Below are positions 12,201 through 25,300 of a DNA stretch of 64,000 bases, in pieces. A program made the position numbers and the translations under genes. Origin of the DNA: Cliona cf. orientalis (Eukaryota; Porifera; Demospongiae; Clionaida; Clionaidae). The notes below the pieces were generated by a model that did not search any database, was not told the DNA's origin, and worked only from the letters and a program-made list of their open reading frames with translations. The stretch is taken from contig OZ005691.1 of the NCBI GenBank assembly GCA_963930775.1, positions 3,782,001 to 3,846,000 on the forward strand, written 5' to 3'. Each line of letters starts with the position of its first letter. The first letter of the stretch is position 1.

Positions 12201-12593
12201 TTCTCTCCCTTCACCCCTCCCTCTCTCCCACTCCCTCTCTTGCCTTGCCTTCCCCCATGCTCTCCTCCCCTTTTCCTCTTTTTCGATCCACCTCCTCCAG
12301 TCCACACATACATAATACACAATAATATTTTACACATTATTAACTTTCTTTTCACTCTTGCTGTATTTTAGGAGTTTAGAATGGAGATGTACAATGACGA
12401 CGCTAGCTTGGAAGGTCCAGGAGACTTGAGTAGTACTGAGAATCTTGTTGGCCCCTCCCGCAAACATACGTCAACTCCTTACGGCAAAGGTGGTCGCTAC
12501 TCTGACTACGGCACTGATGAAGACATGCTGGCCAGGGCCATCCAGGATACAGACGAGGACGACGATCAAGAGTCAAGGACCTCGTACATTTAG
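244..12593 (+). CDS. Transmembrane cadherin, 3' part (5' end outside the window)
   Basis: Single-pass cell-adhesion protein with extracellular calcium-binding cadherin repeats. Exons I can place: 244-452, 562-678, about 905-1017, 1090-1184, 1247-1315, 1389-1410 (22-nt microexon), 1490-1620, 1815-2021, 2132-2220, 2296-2382, 2444-2512, 2710-2776, 2843-2973 (transmembrane), 3078-3115, 3732-3828, 3907-3964, 12088-12177 and 12372-12593. Cadherin signatures are visible: FQIDRESGEI, LLDVNNNIPTF, VTVTDYNDETPEF, ATDADIGNNS, VDRDSGVV. The membrane helix starts at EIPYWVWIILGVLGL and is followed by a basic stop-transfer run (IERRR). The cytoplasmic tail is short and acidic, ending DDDDQESRTSYI. It has no beta-catenin-binding motif that I recognise. 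From 1247 to the stop all splice phases agree. Upstream there are problems: an in-frame TAG at 321-323, a frame mismatch in exon 1090-1184, and an unresolved junction between 678 and about 905. The intron 3965-12087 is swollen by nested transposons. Confidence 0.85.
4537..4740. repeat. Left cluster of TGTACAAATTTGTACA palindromes
   Basis: Six copies, perfect or slightly degenerate, of the 16-bp palindrome TGTACAAATTTGTACA lie in about 200 bp, interleaved with CTAGTCAGGA / TCCTGACTAG arms. The centre (about 4590-4670) folds into a hairpin with arms of roughly 35 bp. A matching cluster lies at the other end of the outer element. Subterminal repeats of this kind are commonly transposase-binding sites, but that role is inference here. 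Confidence 0.85.
5495..5564 (+). repeat. Left terminal inverted repeat of the RecQ transposon
   Basis: Starts TAGCCTCGTACCCAGGCCC, contains a GGGGGAGGAGG run and ends in TATGCGCATGCG. It pairs with 10759-10826 in inverted orientation. The 9-bp duplication ACCATCCAT lies immediately outside it. Confidence 0.9.
5709..7122 (+). CDS. RecQ-family DNA helicase encoded by the transposon
   Basis: Predicted 3'-5' ATP-dependent DNA helicase of superfamily 2, 453 residues. Exons are 5709-6217 and 6270-7122 with a 52-bp GT-AG intron; the joined length is divisible by three. Motifs in order: motif I LPTGFGKS (about residue 50), Ia ISPLRSLMVDQV, II VDEAHCVSKW at the splice, III LAVTATVTKK, V FATVALGMGVN, VI QESGRAGRSGE, then a RecQ zinc-binding region (NCRRQQLLNYF then CCDVC). 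It lacks the winged-helix and HRDC domains of cellular RecQ proteins, so it is short and ends just after the zinc region. The start is the ATG at 5709, which opens directly into the helicase core. It is convergent with the transposase-like gene inside the same inverted repeats, so it is probably a transposition accessory unwinding DNA at the ends or during repair. It could instead be a captured host gene. Confidence 0.9.
7135..10605 (-). CDS. Putative transposase (DUF6589-type) with N-terminal zinc finger
   Basis: Seven exons: 10335-10605, 10137-10262, 10021-10071, 9923-9960, 9378-9860, 8591-9307 and 7135-8184. All junctions are GT-AG and the sum is divisible by three (911 residues). The N-terminus (about residues 12-75) has a CRFCRK...YACRNC zinc-finger pattern resembling ZAD or THAP-like DNA-binding fingers. 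A basic linker (KRPKD...CKRRFGASKR) follows. The core has FIGDNVDKRKDVRD, GGDQLTCERQ with ERLQLVEPITEDWH, and NIPCDLFNEHMNK followed by a conserved NMGPNMTATAISRS region. This order resembles the DUF6589 family as I remember it, found in many animal and fungal repeats. I infer that the aspartates of GDN and GDQLT and the glutamate of NEHMNK form a DDE-type catalytic triad. The C-terminus is acidic (SDSDATDCSEAESDSES). Intron 6 (8185-8590) contains a GT-rich microsatellite and a 68-bp perfect hairpin. Confidence 0.8.
8236..8360. repeat. GT-rich microsatellite in the transposase intron
   Basis: Impure (GT/AT)n array mixed with TGTATG and TACATG units, inside the last intron of the DUF6589-type gene. 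Its translations are low-complexity and not coding. Confidence 0.9.
8451..8518. repeat. 68-bp hairpin with 25-bp perfect arms
   Basis: The left arm begins GTTATCTGACAGTAATTGGG and the right arm is its exact reverse complement ending CTGTCAGATAAC, with a loop of about 18 bp. It sits inside the last intron of the transposase gene. No target duplication is clear (ATT on the left, TAT on the right). It is probably a tiny palindromic mobile element, or a hairpin functional in the intron. Confidence 0.85.
10759..10826 (-). repeat. Right terminal inverted repeat of the RecQ transposon
   Basis: Inverse of 5495-5564, ending CCTGGGTACGAGGCTA. The downstream copy of the 9-bp duplication ACCATCCAT is at 10827-10835. 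Confidence 0.9.
11660..11796. repeat. Right cluster of TGTACAAATTTGTACA palindromes
   Basis: Four copies of the palindrome. The first three lie in a tandem array with a unit of about 45 bp (palindrome, then CCCCATCAC and CTTATAACCTTGACTG). It mirrors the cluster at 4537-4740 near the opposite end of the outer element. Confidence 0.85.
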
Positions 12594-13392
12594 TGAAAGC
12601 ATTACCACATAAACGTGACAGGTACAGGTTGTAGAGAAATACACATTAAAAATACTTTTTTATACCACAGCTAGTGAGCACACACACACACAGCAGGATC
12701 TGGTATTGTATTTTTTAAATTCTATTATGTATATTATTATTATACAGATAGCAAACAATAGTATTATTATTGTTTTGTACAGCTACAGTAGTACAAGAGC
12801 ATTGAATGCGCAGTGCATAGTTATATCTTGCGCAGGCATTCATAGATATAGATGCGTGTACATGATGATGATATAAAAAATGTACATGTATAGACTCGGA
12901 TGCAATAAATAATTGTACGCAGTGTCATCAGAAATAACACAAACAGCATGATCCACTCGCAATTTTTGGGAAGGTGGCAATTGAATTTAGTGATTCTCGT
13001 TTGAAAGTTTAGTGCACTAACCCACAAACACTCGATCCAACTTGATAATGGCACAACGTGAATCATTGAAGGTTGACAAAAATCAAACAACAACGTTAAC
13101 GATGACTGCAAACTGGCCATTTCACTTCATTATGCATGAAAAATGAACTGCTTCAAAAACTTGATGTCTTGGAATTCAGCTAATGGCATTGGAAAGCGTT
13201 GCGGTAGTGTTTATATATGTATGGTGATGCCATACCAAACCGTGAAATTGAAATTCGCCAACAGTCTTACATACTATTAGGTCCCAACTGAAAAATTTAA
13301 TTCACACCAATAATTATAATAATTAAACTATGACAAACATAGACACCATAAATGAAAGAATCAAACGGCTGATGCGTAAACATTAGTCATGA
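12594..13392. other. Spacer between cadherin and Roc-COR gene 1
   Basis: The first part should hold the cadherin 3' UTR, including a short CA run near 12680. I see no coding region or inverted-repeat element. The genes flanking it are convergent. Confidence 0.6.
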
Positions 13393-16300
13393 CTAGCCTG
13401 ACAATGATTCTTTTAGAGTCCTTGCAAGTTCTCCTTTTTCAATGTCGTGGAGGACCCTTGCCAGTGTGGCCCATGTTGTAGGCTTCCTCCCCCTGCCTTC
13501 CAGCCACTCCTGAAGGATGTGACGGTTGATATTCTCCCCGTTTCTCTGATACTGATGCTCCAAGTCATCAATGTGAGCTGAAGTGTGTTCCCGAAGGAGC
13601 TGTGCACCAAAGTTCTGGTACTTGGAACCAATTTCACGAGGAATGTTGATGTAGCGATCACCAGCTTTGAAGTTCAAAAGTTCAGGCATAGTTGGAATTG
13701 AACCTGTAAAAATGGCATAATAAGAGTATCATCATTATAAAAACACTTTAGGACAGCCAGTATTATCTGCTACAATAGAATATACCTGCTTGCATTTCTG
13801 TTGTATGTTTATCCAACCAAAATAGCTGATTTGGAGAAAACTCATCTCCCTCTCCCTCATTGAAAGTGCAGATCCAAAATCCATCTCCGATGGTAGCAGG
13901 ATGAGGTTCTCCAGCTCCACAAGGACAGAGAAAGGCAAAAGATGGTGTCGAGTTCGTATAGCCTAAGGCGATGTTAGCCTTCTGCAGCCCAGCAGTGATA
14001 GCACGTTTGATTGTCGGGCAGACCTTGCATGCAGCTTGCTTTGAAACTTTCACGTGTAGCTCAAACTGAAGCAAGGTGTCGATGAGTGTCACAGTGCAAG
14101 GTACTTTGACCCCACGAATGGTGAACTGGACGCAGTTGCGGTGAAGGCAAGTGGGAGTGACTGATCCAGCTGACGGCATCTTCAACTTCCATGGTCCCGG
14201 GAAGTGGTTCTCTGGTGAAGTCAAGAAACAGAGAAGAGCACAGAAGATGCCACGACGTGGAGGGCCATCAGTGAAGTGGAGGACAAGTGGTGTGAGATGG
14301 TAGTCATGTGACAGGCGATACTTTGACACATCGTCACGGCCAAGCATTCGAAGAAGGCATGGAACGAAAAATTTTCCTTCAGAATAGTTGGCAAAAATGA
14401 AGAGCTTTCGGCAGAAAACTAACAGGTGTTTTGGCATAAAGAGGCGAGGCACATAGTGCTTTTCGAAATCCTTTTGAGATAGAAAGTCGACAGTGACGAG
14501 AGCATGACTGAAGAACTCTTTCCATGCCTTATCTCCAGCAGTGCGCTTTCTCAAATCGTGATGGACTTTTACGAGCTCAGAGACTTTGTCCAACAGCACC
14601 TGTGGGTTGGTGAAGACAAGGTCTGGAAGAATATCAGGATAGTAGAGGATCAGAGACAGCTCATCGAGGTACATTAGAGCTGCTTCTAGGGTGCTGTCAT
14701 CAAAGTGAAGCCTGCGAGCAACTTCAAGGCATTCATTCTTGTGGAGAAGTCCACGCTGAAGAACGTGAGTGATTTCATCCAGCACAATCTCTAGAGCCAT
14801 CCACGGAAGAGGAATTCGCCTTGGTTTTGATCTGCGCACTCTGTTCCGAACCACTTGTGCCATATCCTCTTCTTCCTGGCCAGGGCACCGTGCATTCATA
14901 GGGAAGAGTATATCCTCAGTATCTACCTGGTAGTAGATGATTTCATCTTTGAAGGCTGGTAGAAGCATTTCTCGCAGCTTCTGATTTTTTGCTTCCCTGG
15001 ATTCCTTGCACTTTCCCTCCTCGTCTTTATGGGTGCCAACGACCACAATCTGTGGAGCATCATCACCTTTATCTTTGCTGGAGCGATGAGAGTGGAGTGA
15101 TCGAAGGCCTTGCTGGAGGAGCTGCTCAGTGGTCAGGTCGGATTCATAAGGAGTGCCCAAGGATTTCCCATTCTCGTAGTACTCGATCATTGGACGGCTA
15201 GAAAGCTCTTCCGATAGTTTGATGACGAACACGATCATAGACATCCTTTTCAAGAAGATGGGTAGGATCTCATGAAATTGAGGCTGCCCTCCACAATCAG
15301 TGATGAGGACCTTACGTAGGAAGGAGATTGGGTCTTCTGACTCAGAGCACTTATCAATCAGCTCAAACATCTTGTCAAGGACCTCCTGGATCACTTTGAT
15401 CACTTTGGGATCGACAGAAGCAGTAGATGGTTGTGCTGCAATACTCGAGCGATCAGCACATTGCTCACTGACTTGGACTGCAGACTGCTTGGCACCTGGG
15501 CTTCGTGGACTTTGTACTTGTTCTCCGCCACTCTCCTCCTGGTTGCTACCTTCCTCACTGGTTGGATCTAGAGCTGGAGTTGCTGCTCCCTGTTTCAACA
15601 CCTCGATCAGTTCCGGTCCGAGTCCCAATTTCGACAGCCATGCACAGATCTTCAGTCGTTGTTCCGACGTGTATTTGAGCCATATCTCCTTTGACAACAG
15701 CATTTGAAAGATGGTTACGGGGCGGGTGGCTATGGGGGTACTGTGTCGAGCTTCGGGTGTTTTTTCTCCTGCGACAACATTCATTGTGCAGGTTTTACCG
15801 ACACCTGCACTTCCGTGGAACAACATTTTATCCACGGAAGCATCTACGAAGCCAAACTTCATTGAGACCTCAAAAAGACGCCGTGATTCACTGGTACCTA
15901 TAAAGATGTGCCATCAATATAATTTTCTAAAAAAAAGCTAACCATTAATTTTATGCTTTTAATATAATTTTAGTGGCAAATCTTTCAATACTCAAGCTGC
16001 ATTCTAGTTTTGTCGATATACTGATAATAACGTTACGTATATTATGTGCCTGAATCATTATACTGTTCTGTATAGCTCGGTAAAGGAATACATTTTAGGA
16101 GACATATAATTTACTCCAAAAGAAAATTTTGTGTATATATACATGTACATTATTATTGTATATTGAACTTTGACTTGTAGTACAAATAAAATATGTGGGT
16201 GACAACACGTATGATAATTTCCCATATAGTATTATAAGTTGTGCTTGCCACATGCAAAACCCACATTCCGTATCAGTTGTGTTCGTCACATGATTGCCAT

Positions 16301-19300
16301 GCCATATATGCAGTGTTGAAACATTGAGCGCTGTTCACTTGCACAGAGGCCAAGGTGAGTTGCTGCTTTATCAGTACTTTGGCTTCATTTTTGTCGCCTC
16401 AGTGAGATAAATGATCCAAGGTGCCGCTGCACTTATGTACTTAGCTATATGCCTTAGTCTTCGGTACCTGAAATGGCCGTGACCATCGCCAAACTTAAAT
16501 CATGTCCCTTAATTCTTATAGCTTAGCCGCTTGAGCTACTAAAGCTCCAGTACAGACTAGGCTCCATAAATATACGACAAATACCTTATAGCCATAGTAG
16601 AACGATACCGTGGAAATACCACTTGTTCATTTCCTTTTACATTGATACTCGTGCTTCACACTCGTAACAATATGTGGCAATGAATTCGTGATATTTCCCA
16701 GTATTGTTGTTCTATTATGGCAATAAGTACATGAATATACATGTAGTATCATAGCTAAAAAGGCAATGAAGGACTTCATGTTATCTAAGATAGCATCATT
16801 GTATATCACTTAATTGTATCATATCCTCCCAAACATAAGCCCTGTCTTTCAGTAGTATGTATGGGAACCCCCCCCCACCCCCCCCCCCCCCCCCCGAGTA
16901 ACCTCAGAGATGAGAGATGACGCCAAAGTTATGTACATGTAGGTGGTGCCATAGCACTAATAATTTGCATGTACCTGTACTGGTGTGATTTCGTGTCCAT
17001 AGTGTATAGCACGAAAAGCACCTCTGTCGGCCCAATATGCACTAGCAGGCGGTCTGGCAGGTTAGGTGCTCGCCAGACCAATATTTTGAGCTATCACAAT
17101 ACATAATACTTTCATAGGTTAAAATAAATTGGAATCTCATGAGCTTGCTAGAGACAAGTTACAGTCAATAATGTGATTATTGAAGAGTATACATCTCACC
17201 TACATGTACACTGTGTACCAATGGTATAGAAGGGGAGGGTGTGTATGAGCCATACTCCCTCCCTAAGCAATTTGTACGGAGAACAAAGAATATTACCCCA
17301 TTAGGAATGTTTCAATCAGTCAATATTTTAATATTTAATTTTTAGTACATCACTGTATGAGCACTCAGTACTCCTCCACACACAGCAGCACATAGTATTG
17401 AACATTATTTAAACAGGCAAAGTAGATGCACTAATTAATACCAATTAGTAGCTATTGCTCAATCTACAACCACTTGGTACTTCAGACGATACATGTACAT
17501 GTTGCCAGATACATATACTACCGTCCTCAAGGGCTTACTGAGCAGTAACAGCCCTTATTAACCCTTGGCGCATGCGCGAGGGGTATGGTAGTCGTTCTCT
17601 GTGTGTGTGTGTGTGTCTGTGTCTGTGTGTGTCTGTCTGTTATCTACATATCTGGTTAATACCATGCAAACAAGGCGCCATTAGACTTTCTACGGCATTT
17701 TTAAGGTCTGATTTGTGTGGATTTCGTTGAAAACGCTTCGTTCAAAAGCTCTGGCGACATTTGCTGACCACCATGGCCTTCTTCGCTTCTTGACGAGCTC
17801 TCAATCGATGAAAGAGACAGCGATGGCTTCATTTCAAGATTAGTGGTGTGTAGTTCTAGCGATAGTTCTTAAAACTTGACTGATTCTTTACCAATCTCAG
17901 TAGGCTATCAACTATGCTTCTTGGCTTTACCATAGATATTATAGACTACGTAAACGTATGTAGTCTATAATACGTTTTACGTATTATTATTACGTAGTCT
18001 ATAATATCTATGGCTTTATTTTGTACTAGATCTGCTGATCTGGCATGCACGTGGTACTATTACGTAATACCGTGCAATCCGTATAGTGCATTCTTGTGGC
18101 TACATAGTATAGTACCACTGTTGCTTGGCTTATAGCTTGAAAATTTGCAACATGCAGACTAGCTATTGCTATTGCGCCGAGGGTTTTGCACTATAGTGCT
18201 TCATTCTATTATAATGCAAGAATGAACTAGGACTCTTCACAGTGCAAGTGAACAACTAACAATCTCCATCAGAAAATTGTATGAAAGTTAAAATCAAAAT
18301 ATTTTTGGTTGGCTTGCATTGGCATTAGCTAGCTATTGTCCTACTTATAGATACAGTGTAGCTAGTCAGTAATAGAGGTTCATCAGTCATCTTACTTGTT
18401 ACGCATAGTAAATGAATGCACAGGAGTGTACATGCATGCATATAGTATGGCTCACTGTGTATAATACTACATATGTGACCGGATTTGGGAAAACCCTCCG
18501 TATGGGATTTTTTCAGAAAATTGAGTTTGATGCATGGTTGATAAGATCTACCAGAGAGCTAACCCGCGTTCAAGTCTTAGGCCGATCGCGCGCTTCGTTG
18601 TGGAGATATAGCGCTTTGTTTGTGATCGCGCCACACCCCCAATAATCGAGAAATTACGGTCTAAAGGCGTTAACTGCTATGCACGCGTGTGGCGTTTCCG
18701 CATACTACGCGTGACCCGGAAATCAATTAAATGGACCTGGGCGGAGCCGTTCGAAATGAACGTAAAGATCGAGCAAGAGTTGAATTTCGTTGTTGACAAG
18801 GACAGGCGATTGTTCTTAGATGCCCAAGAAGCTAAAAAGGTAAGCGAACGTACAGTAGATCGATGAATCTAGCTGTATCTAGGTAGAGAATTCTAATTAC
18901 CGCCCATAGCAACGGGCTCCGTGTACGGTGGCTGTGCCGACTAGATGGGTCAAAATGAAGGCTTATTTCGCCTTCGTATAGCACGACTAGCCTCCGTAGA
19001 AGACGGCAACAGTTAGAAGAAGGGTTGTTCGACATGTATATGACAAAATCTGGACTTTGACAAATTTAGACCTGAGCTACTAAAAACGCGCATTGCGCGA
19101 ATCGCGCGTGGATCCCATACGGAGGGTTTTCTCAAATCCGGTCACATATGTATGCATGCATGTGGAGTATTGAACTACAACAGGGTTATGGTTATGGTAC
19201 TATTGAACTACATACCCTGCACCTACATGTAAACAGGGTTCTGGTACTGTTCTCTTCAGAGTTAGGCCACTTCAAATTAATAGCTTTTTTCTTGGCCTGA

Positions 19301-22300
19301 TAGACCCTCCTTTCGGAAAAAAAATTTGTTAATTTTGATGTCAGATGTCGGGTTTAATTACGTTCTGAGCATGCGCAATAGATTTTTTTGAGATTATTGA
19401 CCTAGGACACGCCCAGTTAATTTACAAGCCGGCCGACCCTATCCTGAGGAAAGGCCAGCCCGAGAAACAGAATACTAAATTGAAGTGGCCTCAGTGATCT
19501 AAGAGTTGGGGGAAGGCACTTGGCAATGTCACTATATAAATTGAAAGCCTCCTTCAACTAAACTATGCACTTGAGAGCCACTGCCTGCACTGTCACTGCA
19601 TTGACAACTGACCAGCAAAGCACAGAATGGCAATCAGTCATGTAGTTGAGGGAAGTGCCATGTAAACACAGACTGGCAAGTTGCAACAGCTGCACACTAC
19701 TACTCCACATACACCTAGAATTAATGCGTACTTTCTCTATGATGACCCTTACCATTTAGCAAAGGAGGGTTGCAACGGATGGACGGGCAGACAAAAATCG
19801 TCGAACGATTGCAGTAACCCTCTGCCTACGCTTTGCGGTGAGGATTAAAAACAATTCAAAGCCCATGCAGTAGCTGAAACGCTGATTCAGAGTAGTCTCG
19901 TGCAGCCAGTCTCTTACACCTCGGGAGGGGGAGGGAGAGAAGTACTATACATCGAGTTGTCCCAGCACCTGGTATGAAGCACAACCAATCAGACTGCATC
20001 TTTATGGCATTACATAGTTTGCGGTGGCGTATCCGACTGAAAACGGACGAGATACTATTGTGCATGGGTATTTATTTTCCATTCACAATTGGATATGCCA
20101 CCGCAAACTAAAGATGCAATCTGATTGGTCGTGCCTCGTACGAGATGCTGGGACAAGTGGATGTATAGCACTTTACCAAACTCTCTCCCTCCCCCTCCCG
20201 AGGTGTAAGAGTCTGGCTGCGCGAGACTAGATTCAGAGATGATCCACTATTTCAATCTTAAGAATAGCGAACACTTTTGACATCCTTTTGATTTGCTTAC
20301 AGATTTGTACTGCAGAAGTGACTACAGACGGCGTTATATTGGCTGCACTGTGGAATACATGATCCAATTCAAAGTAACAAATTTTCATAACGTGTATACA
20401 TGGAACGATTGATGGCCTTTACCAGAAATGTGCGGGTTTTTACATGTACTAACACCCTCAGATTTAGTCAATTAATCTCAGGTAACAGGATTATACCCTT
20501 ACATACATGTACTCAGTTGCCCAGGAGACTGTGGTAAGCTCCCATAGACTCACCTTTGAGGTAATTCATCTGCAGCACCTCCAATGCTCCATGTTGGTCC
20601 CAATAATAAAGTCCACCAGCCAATATCCTCCAGGAAGGGTCTGGGTGGTGATGGAGCCAATAGTCCCAGCAGGCTTGTTTGGCTTGGTCAGTGGTAGGGT
20701 TCTGACTCTCGAGCTCATCATATTTGTTGGGAGGAATACCAATCCAATCAGCCACTTGCTTCCACTGCCGGACATCTTTCATTATGGCAGTGACATTGTT
20801 GAGGGTTAGTGTTGGGTCTATAAAGAGAGGACAGTATCCTGGAGGCAACAGGCATGATGACCATACTGCTCATGCATTCACAGGTAAGAACATAAAATTT
20901 ACATATGTGACAGGATATGAGAAAAGGGACCACTTCGCACATTTCCCGAATTTTCATTTTAAAATGCTTATATCTGTGGAACCATAGCAGCTATGAACTT
21001 CAAACCTGGCATGAACATTCTTACATCATCCTGCTACAATCGCTGCAAATCGCGAGCCCCGCCCACATCCGGTGTGGGCGGGGCGAGCGGGCGTGTCGAT
21101 CGCATTTGAAAATCGCCGTTTTATGCCTCACTTTGGCAGCTCACCGCTCAAGCCTGGGGCACATTGTACATGTACATACACAAGGTTTATTTCAAGGGGG
21201 GCAAGGGGGGGGACTTTTGCCCCCCCCTGGAAACTTAGTTGCCCCCCCTAGAAATTTGTTTGTTGGTCCTTAAAAATATTACTAGAGAGAGAGAGAGAGA
21301 GAAAGAGAGAGATGTAGCTGCATAGTATAACGAAATGGTAGGCTAAAAGGTTGTCATCATCATCATACTAGTCTCGTGCCCAGCCCCCTTTCACGCACGC
21401 GGAGAGAAGGGGTCTGGCCAAACGTGTATAGGGCCCGTATCGCTGAGGAATGTATGATGTCACGTATTTCTGGTGTGCGTGAATAAGAAACGTGAATAAA
21501 TTAACATTCCATTGGGCACCAAGGGTTATATTTCGTACGAACACGCACGCGCACAATCATTAATGTGCATTCCGTTCATGCCCGTGTAGTCATGTGACTT
21601 GATCCGTGCATCTGATTGGCGCGCACTGTACATTGCACGGGCGACACGGGCCCTATACACGTTTGGCCAGACCCCTTCTCTCCGCGTGCGTGAAAGGGGG
21701 CTGGGCACGAGACTATCATCATACATGTATATGCTCTCAGAAGCTACCAGAAGCAATCTCAGGGGTTATAAAATTAAAAATTTTCCTGGGGGAGCATGCC
21801 CCCCAGACCCACTTACATGGGCATGCTTACGTACGCATTGGGCCAATTCATTCCACTTGCCCCCCCTGGAGCAAAATACTGAAATAAACCCTGATACATC
21901 ATACAGAGAGGAGAGTATCCAACTCCAGTATACAATGTACATGTACGTGTACCTACCACAACATCTGATAATACTCATCCTTGGGAATTACTGTAATCCC
22001 AAATATTTCGTTGTAATATTTTCAGACAGCTAGGCTTGTGCGAAAATTAAACGCGCAAAAAATACATACTGTCGCAATATTAATACACGACAATGTGGTA
22101 CAGGGTTGTTTATCTGAAAATTATTTAATGCGAAAAATTATTGCACAAACTATTTGACACGAAATATTCGTGATTTACGGTATACTATTATAGCATAATA
22201 CTGTTATCACATACATGTAATACATGCCTGCACTGTTCTCTTCTCAATAGGGGCTAGGCTTGTGATGACCCTTTACCATAATCACACAACACAGTCATGA

Positions 22301-25300
22301 TACTGTGCATACATGCATGCCGATAATTATCCACACTCATACCAGGTGTTTGGTGGATGTATCTCTTTGCAGCAGTTAAAGCACTCCCCTTCCCCCACCA
22401 GAGAAGTTGACCAGAGAGCCACTTCCAAGAATCAAGAGCATAGGGAGAACACTGCAGCCACCAGATAATCAGTTCATTCCTACGCTCCTCATCATTGACA
22501 CACTCCTGCAGTAGCTTCTCCTGCACACTGGCTGGTACACTGAAGCAGCCCCACAGCTGCCACCACATTTTCACTGTCTCCATCACTGCTGCTAGATTGC
22601 TGTAAGTGAGGCTGGAGTCTGAGAGGGGAAGGAACGGATATACATGCAATTATTGTAACAGACACTCTCATAATATTGCTACGAATCGTGTGTGTGCATG
22701 TGTCTATGTACATGTAATCTTTACTTTGACATGAATTATTCTGTAAATTTGGAAACTTTCAAAGTATTTGCATAGTAAAAATGTACTGTGCACAATATTA
22801 ATGTAGGATTGTTCTTATAATTTCGGTACAAGAATTTCAAGTTCAAAAGTTTCATAATAAAAATTTCCGACCAAATCTACGGTATACATGTCAGGGTTTT
22901 ATCTGGCCCAAAAATTTAGGGGGGGGGGGGGAAACATGGGAGAAGTTGAAGTAATGGGCCGCCTTGGTGGCCCAAGGGGGTAGGTGCGGGAGGGGGATGT
23001 GCCTCCTCCCACGGTAAGCTAAAGCATAAATTAATATTCCCATAAAGGGACCTAAGTAACACTTCAACATAATTAGTCCAGGTGATATATATGCATTTAA
23101 TTGTGAAATCTCATGAATTTTAATGAATTTTTGTAAATTTTTGGGGGGGCCGGGGGAAACACACCCTGCTGGGCTCTATGCAGATAAACCCCTGCATGTA
23201 CATGTACTAACAAGCCATAATTTTTCACCAATAGATAATTTGTCAATTCTGCCATCCGTTCTCATAATAACTTGCAAAACCTTAACTAGCTACTCTTTGA
23301 TAAAGATTACACAGAAGATTTACTGCATAGGTAAAACTTTATTTCACCAAATATTTCTGTAAAGTACATGGAGCTGAACTTGGTAAAAATTTTATCCAGA
23401 AAAAATTCCTGCTATACATGGTACATGTACATGTACAAGAAACAGTAATGGGGGGTGCATGAGGTGTATGGTTAGTGCTCCCAACATACCAGTCAGCTCC
23501 TCACTGTAGTGATAGAGTGTAATAGCACGATCATGTTTTCTCCAGCCTTCAAGTCCCTGTATAATTCCTCTCCACGATGCGAATGGATCTCTGAGGATCC
23601 AGTATCTGATCACTGCTACTTCACATTCCTCATCACTGCGATACTCTCCCCCAATTTCCCTGAGCTTGGAGAGTGGAATGTACAGCACCTTACCAACCTC
23701 ATGCCAGGGTATTCCATGTAGTGCCTTTCTGACATTATCAACAGTCAGACCTGCAATGTGCAACAAGGTGACATCATATACATGACATTATATAATAATT
23801 ATGTACCGTTTTAATCCCACAAGTATGCTCCCCCCTTGCACCTGCACTTTTAGCTCAAGTTCCTACATACGTGGTTTGTCTCACGTATAACCCCCTCTCT
23901 GATGATAAAATGAAGATACCGTATTTTCTCGTTATTAGGCGTATTTCGCTTATAAGCGTATATTCGTTATTAAGCGCATGCTATTTTGTTGGCCTAAGCA
24001 CTCGTTATTAGGCGCATTTCGCATATAAGCGCATACTGATATTATGTGACCATTGACCTCGATATCTGCACGTCTGCTAGCTTGCCCAGGGCTCCAACCT
24101 TTTCAAGTTAGTCGAAATTACGATGGCTACTGTCGATTCTCAGGTTCTTCCAGCAACGAATGCCATTTCGACCTGGGCAACGTGAACGATCGTGCGATCG
24201 ATCGATTGGCCACGCCCCTTAAATGATACCTCGAACGCGCATGCGTTCTTGATGTAGCTATTTTTTGTTAGGCGCATCTCGCTGTTAGGCGCACTTCGTT
24301 ATTAAGTGCAGGTTTTCTTCCTGTGGAGATATAAGCGCATGCGCTTAATAGCGAGAAAATACGGTATTGGAGTCCAAAAGCCAGAAAAAACAGTAGCACA
24401 CTAACCATTTGTGTATTACTTTTCCCAGTGCTAGCATGCAGAAAGGGGGGGGGGGGGGGAGGGGGGGCGTAATTACGGGATTCTACGGTACATAGAGACC
24501 TATGTATACTTACATACAACAAAGTGAAGTGTGTCAGCAATCTTTCACACACATATTATGACATTATGCATAATACTTTTTGTCACAATTGTGTTATAAC
24601 TACAAGTACGTAAGTATCAGATATAGGCGAATCCAGCATAAGGGTACAAGGGGCACATGCTCCCTGCTCTTTTTGTGAGCCACACATGCAAACTATAGCT
24701 ATAAGAGAGGCACAGGAATGTAGACTACAATCACCTATAAACCTGCACGGTTTTTTTGCTCAAACGGCTGAGTCAGTTCGATTTATCACGTGTCAATTAG
24801 TATTAAACAGCAATTTAAGGGGCGTTGTCAACCTTTAGGGGGCATGGTCGTAAACATTTTCGTGGGCACTTCACGCACATAACCCCTCCTACTTCAAATT
24901 CGTCAGAGGTCTATGAGTACACTGGTGTCACATAACATGTACATGTACTTGTACATGGCAAAGCACCTACAGGTAGGTAAAGCAGGAGGCACTGAGTTCA
25001 ACCCAGCAGCTACCCTGGCATATGTACATGTATGAGGGGGATGAAAGATGAACTGGTACAGTTTGGCCAAGGGCCTGAAATAGATTGAAATACTCAAAGA
25101 TACTGGCATACCGTGTTTAATGCATAGGCATCATGCGCAATCAGCGGGAGAGTCTACCCACATCTACTCAAAACTCACTCCAAGATACTAGCCATGCATT
25201 AAAGAACTCAACACTGTGGATTGATAGCTATGTAGTGAGAATTTTGTCCTTATGGTCACCATTGATAATTTGATAGCAAGAGATCTGGCAATTTGTTGAT

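Noticed and set aside
12084-12325. Overlapping frames of 70-78 residues on both strands
   Set aside because: They come from pyrimidine-rich intron sequence (CTCCCTCTCTCC) between the last two cadherin exons.
14989-15941. Plus-strand frames of 70-135 residues across the Roc-COR exon
   Set aside because: They are antisense shadows of the minus-strand coding exon; the same shadows recur at 31072-32018 over paralogue 2.
21368-21756. Matching minus- and plus-strand frames sharing ARVARAMYS-like peptides
   Set aside because: They are translations of the inverted repeats of a mini-transposon.
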